From: Anaerolineales bacterium
Lineage (GTDB): Bacteria > Chloroflexota > Anaerolineae > Anaerolineales > UBA4823
Length of the DNA stretch: 5,204 bases
Direction of reading: 5' to 3'
Assembly (NCBI GenBank): GCA_026415275.1
Contig: JAOAHK010000210.1
Span: 1-5,204 of the forward strand
Shown here: in pieces, positions 1-5,204 of the stretch
Layout of the letters: each line of letters begins with the position of its first letter
How positions within the stretch are numbered: position 1 is the stretch's first letter
Made by a program: the position numbers and the translations under genes
Notes under the pieces: model-generated
Seen by the model: the letters and a program-made list of their open reading frames with translations, nothing else
The model's database searches: none
What the model was told of the DNA's origin: nothing

Positions 1-716
1 TCCTGTATCTATGCACGCGCGGCAATGGCGGTTTTCCCGCGATGATCAACCATTTCACCCGCCTATTTGGCAGAATCGGTCTAAAACAAAACCACACGGT
101 CGTTGTTTATGAAGACGCTATGGACAATGGCTATGGCCGCTCCTGCCGTGGCTGGACGATCTTGAAATATCTTGGCGTGGCAGACGTCCATGTCCTGCAC
201 GGCGGTTTGCGAGCTTGGGAGCAAGCAAATTACCCGACAACTCAGGAAGTACCAGAAGTTACTAAGTCAACTTTTTCCGCTCAGGTTCAGGCGAATATTT
301 TCATTACAGCAGAAGAGATGGTGGCAGCCGTTGATGATCCCAACATCCAAATCGTCGATTGTCGAGACTACGCAGAGTGGATTGGAGCCAACTCTTCTCC
401 TTATGGTTATGACTATTGCCCCCGCAAAGGACGCATCCCCAACGCCAAATGGATCGAATGGTATCGCATGATGAAAATCAAGGACGGTATCCCCTGGTTC
501 AAGTCGCCCGATGAAATCCTTGAGGTCTGCTCAAGCGCAGGCATCACCCCTGAAAAACCTGTCTACCTCTACTGCTTTAAGGGTGCGCGCACTTCAAATA
601 TGTATATTGCCTTGAAATTGGCGGGATTTCCCAACGTCAAAATCTATTTCGGTTCTTGGAATGAGTGGTCGCGCGACTTTTCCTTGCCAATCGAAGAAGG
701 TTATCCTAAGTTGTGA
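1..716 (+). CDS. Tandem-rhodanese sulfurtransferase (thiosulfate/3-mercaptopyruvate type), 5' end missing
   Basis: Sulfurtransferases of this family move a sulfane sulfur from a donor such as thiosulfate or 3-mercaptopyruvate to an acceptor through a cysteine persulfide, normally in the cytoplasm. The frame is open from position 3, so 13 codons precede the first ATG (42), which has no ribosome binding site and would cut into the first domain; the true start is off the left edge. Numbering from that Met, residues 1-65 are the end of the inactive first rhodanese domain (VVVYED, then KYLG and LHGGLRAW), with Glu24 where a catalytic Cys would sit. Residues ~85-224 are the second domain: IVDCRD, the RIPNA motif, and the active loop YCFKGARTSN with Cys178 as persulfide carrier. 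Lys180 in the loop resembles the CRKGVT loop of thiosulfate sulfurtransferases more than the CGSGVT loop of mercaptopyruvate enzymes, but donor preference is inference. It converges on the beta-oxidation operon and has no evident link to it. Stop is TGA. Confidence 0.9.
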   Translation, partial: LYLCTRGNGGFPAMINHFTRLFGRIGLKQNHTVVVYEDAMDNGYGRSCRGWTILKYLGVADVHVLHGGLRAWEQANYPTTQEVPEVTKSTFSAQVQANIFITAEEMVAAVDDPNIQIVDCRDYAEWIGANSSPYGYDYCPRKGRIPNAKWIEWYRMMKIKDGIPWFKSPDEILEVCSSAGITPEKPVYLYCFKGARTSNMYIALKLAGFPNVKIYFGSWNEWSRDFSLPIEEGYPKL

Positions 717-724
717 CTCACTGA

Positions 725-760
725 CAGACTACCGAAGCCAGAGTCGACTTCGGTAGTCTG
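725..760. terminator. Hairpin between convergent genes, putative bidirectional terminator
   Basis: A perfect 13-bp inverted repeat (CAGACTACCGAAG at 725-737 and its complement at 748-760) encloses a 10-nt loop. It begins 9 nt after the stop of the sulfurtransferase gene and lies 82 nt beyond the stop of the SCP2 gene on the other strand, where a shared terminator would be expected. The stem is 7/13 G+C. There is no run of T after the stem in either direction (CTTGATTGG on the + side, TCAGTGAG on the - side), so it is not a textbook intrinsic terminator. It could act as a U-less terminator, help Rho-dependent termination, or protect mRNA 3' ends. Confidence 0.6.
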
Positions 761-842
761 CTTGATTGGAATTCCTCACCAGATGAATAGGATCAGCGTT
801 TCTTTGAGCAATTACTGACTCACCGCAAAAGGTCTCCTCCAC

Positions 843-1172
843 TTAACCCATCTTGAAAAATTGAGTTAGCTTCATCGCTAGGTTCAGGTCACCGGATAGC
901 TTGAGCTTTCCCTGCATGAAATACTGCATTCCATTTGCTTTGCCGAGAAGGACATCCTTGAAATCCTGAGCATCTGCGGTGAGGGTCATCGTTGGATTCT
1001 CTGCAACACCTTTGGCTACGCTGCAGGTGCCCTCTTTTATCGTGATAATATAATCCCCGCCTTCTTCCCCAGTGAGGCGATATTGGATTACAGCGTTCAC
1101 GCCTTGTGCCTTTTCGGGCAAAAACGCTTTAGGATGATTGTCGATTAGCTGTTGGACAGTAAACTCTGCCAT
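843..1172 (-). CDS. SCP2 sterol-carrier-domain protein
   Basis: A small single-domain protein of 109 residues, about the length of one SCP2 domain, with no signal peptide or membrane segment, so cytoplasmic. SCP2 domains form a hydrophobic pocket that binds lipids, including fatty acyl-CoAs. Family features visible are the N-terminal helix (residues 4-18), the beta strands of about 25-65 (VNAVIQYRLTG, DYIITIKEG, PTMTLTAD), the following helix (DAQDFKDVLLGK) and the C-terminal MQGKLKLSGDLNLAMKL segment (86-102), whose G-K-L-K-x-x-G-D pattern is typical. It is the last gene of the beta-oxidation operon, 12 nt after the thiolase gene, with a strong AAAGGAG site. I infer a role in holding or delivering acyl-CoA or another lipid to the pathway. 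Its ligand cannot be read from sequence. Stop is TAA. Confidence 0.9.
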   Translation of the reverse strand: MAEFTVQQLIDNHPKAFLPEKAQGVNAVIQYRLTGEEGGDYIITIKEGTCSVAKGVAENPTMTLTADAQDFKDVLLGKANGMQYFMQGKLKLSGDLNLAMKLTQFFKMG

Positions 1173-1178
1173 TTTTCA

Positions 1179-1185
1179 CTCCTTT
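1179..1185 (-). promoter_or_regulatory. Ribosome binding site of the SCP2 gene, overlapping the thiolase stop
   Basis: AAAGGAG on the - strand, 6 nt before the ATG at 1172. Its first base is the last base of the thiolase TGA stop (1185-1187). Ribosomes finishing the thiolase therefore end on the SCP2 start signal, which suggests translational coupling. It confirms the chosen SCP2 start. Confidence 0.8.
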
Positions 1186-2387
1186 CAATTGGGTAAATTT
1201 TCAAAGATACCGGCTGCACCCATACCGCCGCCGATGCACATTGTGACCATTCCAAATTGTACATCACGCCGCTTCATTTCGTAAATCAATTGGGTTGTGA
1301 GCTTCGCTCCAGTACATCCTAAGGGATGTCCTAACGCGATGGCGCCGCCGTTTACATTTACAACATCTGGATTTAAGTTTAATTCCCGAATCACCGCCAA
1401 AGATTGGGCTGCAAAGGCTTCGTTTAGTTCAATTAAGCCGATCTCATCCAAGCTCAATCCAGCTAACTTCAACGCTTTGGGGATCGCAACAACCGGACCA
1501 ATGCCCATGATCTCCGGTGGCACCCCTCCAACGGCAAAAGAAACAAACCTCACCAAAGGATTCAAGCCCAACATTTCCGCCTTAGCTTGGGACATGATGA
1601 TCACTGCAGCGGCGCCATCGGACATTTGGGATGAGTTCCCTGCCGTCACGGTCCCGCCCTCCTTGAAGGCAGGTTTCAATTTTGCCAACGCTTCTAAGCT
1701 GGTATCTTTGCGCGGGCCCTCATCAACTTTGAAGACAAACGTTGTACTTCTCGTTTTGCCCTGTTCGTCAAGTTCTAGATTGTTGACCTCGACGGGAACA
1801 ATCTGCTGCTCAAAATACCCTTGTTCGATAGCATGGATTGCTTTCTGATGGCTCTGCAAAGCAAACTGATCCTGATCTTCACGGGAAATGCCATATCTTG
1901 CGGCAACATTTTCGGCGGTCAACCCCATATTGGTAAACGCTTCAGGATGATGTTGGGCAAGATACGGAGTCGGCGAGAACTTAAAACCGGTCATCGGCAC
2001 CATGCTCATCGACTCCACACCGCCGGCAATCGCAACCTCTAACTGTCCCGCCATGATGGCAAAAGCAGCATGAGCGATGCTCTGCAAACCAGAAGAGCAA
2101 AAGCGATTGATGGTCTCTGCTGACACCGAAGCGGGCAAGCCGGCGCGCAAGCCAACCAAGCGGGCGATATTCATCCCTTGTTCGCCTTCGGGAAAGGCAC
2201 ATCCCAGAATGAGATCATCGATCATTTGCGGTTCTAGGGCTGGGACGCGCTTGAGCAAACCTTGAACAACGGCTGCTGCCAGTTCGTCGGGGCGGGTAGT
2301 CGCTAAACTGCCCCGCTTGGCTTTACCAACCGCTGTTCGGGCAGCAGCTACAATCACGGGAGTGCGAAATTTATCTTTTACAGCCAT
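1185..2387 (-). CDS. fadA: Acetyl-CoA acyltransferase (3-ketoacyl-CoA thiolase)
   Basis: Catalyses the last step of beta-oxidation: 3-ketoacyl-CoA plus CoA gives acetyl-CoA and an acyl-CoA shortened by two carbons. The 400-residue length is normal for a full thiolase. All family signatures are present: the nucleophile Cys97 in [10 protein letters not shown], the GGVESMS segment (122-128), the NEAFA motif (Asn322-Glu323), the [15 protein letters not shown] motif with His354, and the CIGGGMG motif with the acid/base Cys384. The N-terminal [12 protein letters not shown] is also typical. The start at 2387 is supported by AGGAGA 7 nt upstream. It follows the fadN-type gene by 28 nt and precedes the SCP2 gene by 12 nt. 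Position in the operon favours a degradative acyltransferase over a biosynthetic acetoacetyl-CoA thiolase, although sequence motifs alone do not separate these. The long antisense open frame opposite it is a coding shadow. Confidence 0.96.
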   Translation of the reverse strand: MAVKDKFRTPVIVAAARTAVGKAKRGSLATTRPDELAAAVVQGLLKRVPALEPQMIDDLILGCAFPEGEQGMNIARLVGLRAGLPASVSAETINRFCSSGLQSIAHAAFAIMAGQLEVAIAGGVESMSMVPMTGFKFSPTPYLAQHHPEAFTNMGLTAENVAARYGISREDQDQFALQSHQKAIHAIEQGYFEQQIVPVEVNNLELDEQGKTRSTTFVFKVDEGPRKDTSLEALAKLKPAFKEGGTVTAGNSSQMSDGAAAVIIMSQAKAEMLGLNPLVRFVSFAVGGVPPEIMGIGPVVAIPKALKLAGLSLDEIGLIELNEAFAAQSLAVIRELNLNPDVVNVNGGAIALGHPLGCTGAKLTTQLIYEMKRRDVQFGMVTMCIGGGMGAAGIFENLPN

Positions 2388-2394
2388 CCTAGTT

Positions 2395-2400
2395 TCTCCT
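2395..2400 (-). promoter_or_regulatory. Ribosome binding site of the thiolase gene
   Basis: AGGAGA on the - strand, 7 nt before the ATG at 2387, inside the 28-nt gap after the FadN-type gene. It supports independent initiation of the thiolase and fixes its start. Confidence 0.75.
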
Positions 2401-2415
2401 GTTCTATACGCTCAC

Positions 2416-4839
2416 CTAATTGCGCAGCGGCTTCCCCGTTTGGAGCATGTGCCAGAGGCGCTGCTGCGTCTTATCCTCACCGCATAAAGAGAGAAAAGCC
2501 TCTCGCTCCAAATCGAGGATGTATTGTTCATCCACCCAGGTTGGGCGGCTGAGCTCCCCGCCACACATGACATAGGCTAATTTTTCCCCGATCAGGCGTT
2601 CATGATCGGTGATATATCCGCCTTGGTTCATCATATATACCCCAACGCGCAGCGCAGCCAAGGCATCGCGACCGGCAGCGTAGACCTTTTCGGGCAAGGG
2701 AGGGCGGTAACCATCGGCGGCAAGATGCAACACTTCGCGCTTGGCTTCGGCTAACAAATGGCTTCGATTCATCACCACACGATCAACCGCAGAAAGGAAA
2801 CCATATTGGCGCGCTTCTTCTGCACTGGTTGCCACCTTCGCCATGCCGATTGTCTCAAAGACCCGCTGCAAGAAAGGCAGCGCTTCAGTGTTTTGCGTCC
2901 GCATCGGAGGAGTTATAATGCGCCGCACCAGTTCCTTCGTCCCTCCCCCAGCGGGGATCACCCCAACACCAATTTCTACTAGTCCACTGTAGAGTTCGGC
3001 ATGGGCGACCACGCGGCTGCCATGCATCATTACCTCGCAGCCACCGCCAATGGCTAACCCAGCCGGGGCAATCACGATTGGTTTCGAGAAATAGCGCATG
3101 CGCATGTTCATGCTCTGCATCTTGCGCACGGCGGCATCTAAGGTATCCCACATGCCGCCCTGAGCAGCCATTACGATCATAAAGATATTCGCCCCCGCTG
3201 AAAATTGCTCAGCATCGTTGCCAATCACGATTCCTTCGTAGTCTTTTTCCGCCAGATCCATGGCTTCGAGGATCATGTTGAAGATATCGTCATCTAAGGC
3301 GTTGACTTTGGTGTGAAATTCCACACACAGCACGCCATCGCCGAGATCGATCAGGCTGGCGCCGGGGTTAACTTTGAGTTGCTTCCCCGCGCTTTTCTGT
3401 TCGGCAAGGACAATAGCGGAGGGATGCGGAGGAATGCGCTCGTAGGTTTTCTTGGTTGGATGGTAAACGCCAACTTTTCTGCCATTCTCCACCTGATAGA
3501 AGGTTGGACAACCGTTATCAAGCATTTCATCCACCCAACCTGCCGGAGGAAAACCTGCTTCTTTCATTGCATGCGCTGTTTCGGCTACCCCCAAGAGATC
3601 CCAGGTTTCAAACGGGCCTGCCTCGCGTCCAAACCCCCAACGCATGGCATCATCGATTGGTTTGGGTGTGTCGGCAATTTCGGGAATGCGCTCTGAGGCA
3701 TAAGCTAGGCTTTGGTAGGTCAACGCCCGCACCAACTGACCGGCACGATCTTGTGCTGCAATCAAAGTCTTCAGCCGCTTGCCTAAATCTTCCTCGTCTT
3801 TCACCTTCCCGATCGACTCGAAACGCGGTTTTTGCGGCGGTTCATACTCCAGTGTTTTTAGGTTGAGCGACCAAAATTCCTTGCTTCCGTCCGCTTGGCG
3901 AACTTCCTTGTAAAAACCCTGCTTTGCTTTATTACCCAACCGTCCTTCCGAGACAAGGGTGCGAATCAGCTTGTTGACCCGCTCTGAATTAAGATACTTG
4001 AGCGCATGGGTATCGTGAGGAATTGCTGGAGCGAGATTGCGTCCGACATGCTCCCAGATGTCAATCCCAACCAAGTCCATCAAACGAAAAGTCGCTGTTT
4101 TGGGATTGCCGATCGGCGGTCCGGTAATGGCATCCACCTCTTCGACCGTGTATTCATTCTCCAAGATGTAATCCAAAGCAAAAGCCGCCGAGCCAAAAGC
4201 CACCCGATTAGCAATGAAGTTCGGCGTATCTTTGCACAGCACAATTCCCTTCCCAAGATGATATTCGCCAAAGTGGCTGATAAATTCGACTACTTCGGGC
4301 AAAGTATCTTTGGTCGGGATCACTTCAAGCAACTTGAGATAACGGGGCGGGTTGAAGAAGTGCGTGCCTAGAAAATGCTGGCGAAAACTTTCGCTACGCC
4401 CCTCGGCGATCGAAGTCACGGGGATTCCAGACGTATTCGTGCTAACAATGGAATATGGAGAACGTACCTGATCGATACGCTCCATCAACCGCTTTTTGAT
4501 GGCTAGATTTTCGATAATCGCCTCGATAACCCAATCCGCCTGAGCGACGCTATCGAAGTCGTCTTCTAGATTGCCTAAGCGCACCAGATTGGCGTGATCA
4601 CCGGTGAAAAAGCTAGCCGGACGAGACTTTAGAGCGCGCTCGAATCCCTCGCGCACAATCCGATTGCGCACTTCAGGGCTGGACAAGCTCAACCCTTTGG
4701 ACTCTTCTTCGGGTGTTAAGCGGTCTGGCACAATATCCAACAAGGTTACCCTTACGCCAGCATTGGCAAGGTGGGCAGCGATGGCTGCCCCCATCGTACC
4801 GGCGCCGATCACAACCGCATGTTTGATATGGTATTTCAT
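2416..4839 (-). CDS. fadN: Bifunctional 3-hydroxyacyl-CoA dehydrogenase / enoyl-CoA hydratase (FadN type)
   Basis: Carries out the middle two steps of beta-oxidation: hydration of trans-2-enoyl-CoA, then NAD-dependent oxidation of the 3-hydroxyacyl-CoA. The 807 residues are ordered dehydrogenase first, hydratase last, as in Bacillus FadN and opposite to E. coli FadB. Residues 8-36 form the NAD Rossmann motif (GAGTMG at 12-17, ending in Asp35). The dehydrogenase catalytic set is visible as Ser137 (STNTSG), His160 (GTHFFNP), Glu172 and Asn211 (FIANRV), with spacing like the animal mitochondrial enzyme. Residues ~200-440 hold the C-terminal dehydrogenase domains, including a second, degenerate copy around 365-440. 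Residues ~495-690 are the crotonase fold: oxyanion-hole segments FSAGANI (546-552) and GLAIGGGCE (594-602), and both hydratase glutamates, Glu602 and Glu622, 20 residues apart. Both activities therefore look intact. The start has AAGGAGG 4 nt upstream. It lies 17 nt after the acyl-CoA dehydrogenase gene, probably on one transcript. Confidence 0.96.
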   Translation of the reverse strand: MKYHIKHAVVIGAGTMGAAIAAHLANAGVRVTLLDIVPDRLTPEEESKGLSLSSPEVRNRIVREGFERALKSRPASFFTGDHANLVRLGNLEDDFDSVAQADWVIEAIIENLAIKKRLMERIDQVRSPYSIVSTNTSGIPVTSIAEGRSESFRQHFLGTHFFNPPRYLKLLEVIPTKDTLPEVVEFISHFGEYHLGKGIVLCKDTPNFIANRVAFGSAAFALDYILENEYTVEEVDAITGPPIGNPKTATFRLMDLVGIDIWEHVGRNLAPAIPHDTHALKYLNSERVNKLIRTLVSEGRLGNKAKQGFYKEVRQADGSKEFWSLNLKTLEYEPPQKPRFESIGKVKDEEDLGKRLKTLIAAQDRAGQLVRALTYQSLAYASERIPEIADTPKPIDDAMRWGFGREAGPFETWDLLGVAETAHAMKEAGFPPAGWVDEMLDNGCPTFYQVENGRKVGVYHPTKKTYERIPPHPSAIVLAEQKSAGKQLKVNPGASLIDLGDGVLCVEFHTKVNALDDDIFNMILEAMDLAEKDYEGIVIGNDAEQFSAGANIFMIVMAAQGGMWDTLDAAVRKMQSMNMRMRYFSKPIVIAPAGLAIGGGCEVMMHGSRVVAHAELYSGLVEIGVGVIPAGGGTKELVRRIITPPMRTQNTEALPFLQRVFETIGMAKVATSAEEARQYGFLSAVDRVVMNRSHLLAEAKREVLHLAADGYRPPLPEKVYAAGRDALAALRVGVYMMNQGGYITDHERLIGEKLAYVMCGGELSRPTWVDEQYILDLEREAFLSLCGEDKTQQRLWHMLQTGKPLRN

Positions 4840-4843
4840 CTTG

Positions 4844-4850
4844 CCTCCTT
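4844..4850 (-). promoter_or_regulatory. Ribosome binding site of the FadN-type gene
   Basis: AAGGAGG on the - strand within GGAAGGAGG, 4 nt before the ATG at 4839. It is a near-perfect anti-16S match with slightly short spacing, in the 17-nt gap after the acyl-CoA dehydrogenase stop. It supports the start that keeps the whole Rossmann motif. Confidence 0.75.
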
Positions 4851-4856
4851 CCTGTC

Positions 4857-5204
4857 CTAGCGCAACTCCCGCCCTGAATAACCGAGGATATTGCGCGCGA
4901 CCACCAAGCGGTTAATTTGTCCGGTGCCCTCGTAAATATCGGTGATCTTTGCATCACGAAACCATTTTTCCAAGAGGTAATCCCGTGAGTATCCAATAGG
5001 ACCCATTAACTCTAGAGCTTTTTGGGTGATCTTGGTCACAATATCCCCGGCACGCAGTTTCGCCATCGAAGCCTCAAGAGGATTGGGTTTGCGGTTATCC
5101 GCCATCCAAACTGCCTTGATCACCAACAACCAGGCGGAGCGGAGCATCACTTCCATGTCAATAATTTCTCGTTCAAGATTGGTCATCTTGGAACGAGGTA
5201 AACC
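4857..5204 (-). CDS. Acyl-CoA dehydrogenase, C-terminal part (start beyond window)
   Basis: A flavoprotein that introduces the trans-2 double bond into acyl-CoA, the first step of beta-oxidation, passing electrons to an electron-transfer flavoprotein. Only the last ~115 residues are visible: the helical C-terminal domain. The frame stays open to the edge (six codons, GLPRSK, precede the Met at 5186), and the normal length of about 380-400 or more means most of the gene lies to the right. Numbered from that Met, key segments are EASMAKL (39-45), the FAD-contact loop ELMGPIGY (59-66), WFRDAKITDIYEGTGQINR (75-93) and VVARNILG. Glu86 in IYEGT matches the catalytic base of medium-chain acyl-CoA dehydrogenase (Glu376). 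The contact loop departs from the usual Q-x-x-GG-x-GY form. Stop is TAG. It is upstream of the FadN-type gene in the same operon and functionally corresponds to the fadE of Bacillus. Chain-length preference cannot be judged. Confidence 0.93.
   Translation of the reverse strand, partial: GLPRSKMTNLEREIIDMEVMLRSAWLLVIKAVWMADNRKPNPLEASMAKLRAGDIVTKITQKALELMGPIGYSRDYLLEKWFRDAKITDIYEGTGQINRLVVARNILGYSGRELR

Noticed and set aside
42..44. ATG at 42 as the true start of the sulfurtransferase
   Set aside because: No Shine-Dalgarno precedes it, the frame is open to the window edge with family-like sequence, and starting here would remove the first half of the N-terminal rhodanese domain.
768..775. Palindrome GGAATTCC in the convergent intergenic region, considered as an operator
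   Set aside because: Only 8 bases and located downstream of both genes, where a transcriptional operator would have no promoter to control.
714..823. Direct repeat TGACTCAC at 714-721 and 816-823, on either side of the hairpin
   Set aside because: Only 8 bases, one copy overlapping a stop codon; expected by chance often enough, and there is no mobile gene or attachment-site context.
1297..1848. A 183-codon open frame on the + strand opposite the thiolase gene
   Set aside because: It lies wholly antisense to a thiolase with all catalytic motifs, has no recognisable domain and no ribosome binding site that I can see; it is a codon-bias shadow.
3313..3866. Overlapping + strand open frames of 127 and 136 codons opposite the FadN-type gene
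   Set aside because: They overlap each other in different frames, encode low-complexity unfamiliar protein and lie inside a clearly conserved - strand gene.
5184..5186. ATG at 5186 as the start of a small separate acyl-CoA dehydrogenase-like protein
   Set aside because: It would lack the N-terminal and middle FAD/substrate-binding domains; the frame continues to the edge, so it is an internal Met of a full-length gene cut by the window.

Overview
This window is an ordinary stretch of bacterial chromosome with two convergent transcription units and no mobile element, CRISPR array or RNA gene that I can see. Roughly even base composition, clear AAGGAGG-type ribosome binding sites and a FadN-type (dehydrogenase-first) beta-oxidation fusion fit several bacterial phyla. 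My best guess is a Chloroflexota (Anaerolineae-like) organism, held with low confidence because it rests on protein 'feel' and not on a search.

Left part (1-716, + strand): the 3' part of a tandem-rhodanese sulfurtransferase gene whose start lies off the left edge. A 126-bp convergent intergenic region follows (717-842). It holds one perfect 13-bp-stem hairpin (725-760), the best candidate for a terminator between the two converging units.

Right part (843-5204, - strand): a compact fatty-acid beta-oxidation operon read right to left. It comprises the C-terminal part of an acyl-CoA dehydrogenase (start off the right edge), a two-function 3-hydroxyacyl-CoA dehydrogenase/enoyl-CoA hydratase of the FadN type, an acetyl-CoA acyltransferase (thiolase, FadA type) and a small SCP2 sterol-carrier-domain protein. 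The gaps are 17, 28 and 12 nt, and each of the three downstream genes has its own Shine-Dalgarno sequence, so a single mRNA from a promoter beyond position 5204 is likely.

Together the four proteins cover a full turn of the beta-oxidation spiral: oxidation by the flavin dehydrogenase, hydration and NAD-dependent oxidation by the fusion protein, and thiolytic cleavage by the thiolase. The SCP2 protein is a plausible acyl-CoA/lipid binder serving the pathway. All catalytic residues expected in the visible parts are present, so the pathway looks functional. The gene content matches the known fadN-fadA-fadE set of Bacillus, with a different order and an added SCP2 gene. I found no convincing undescribed system. 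The second-look items are the SCP2 coupling, the unusual FAD-contact loop in the acyl-CoA dehydrogenase, the rhodanese active-site loop and the U-tract-less hairpin.
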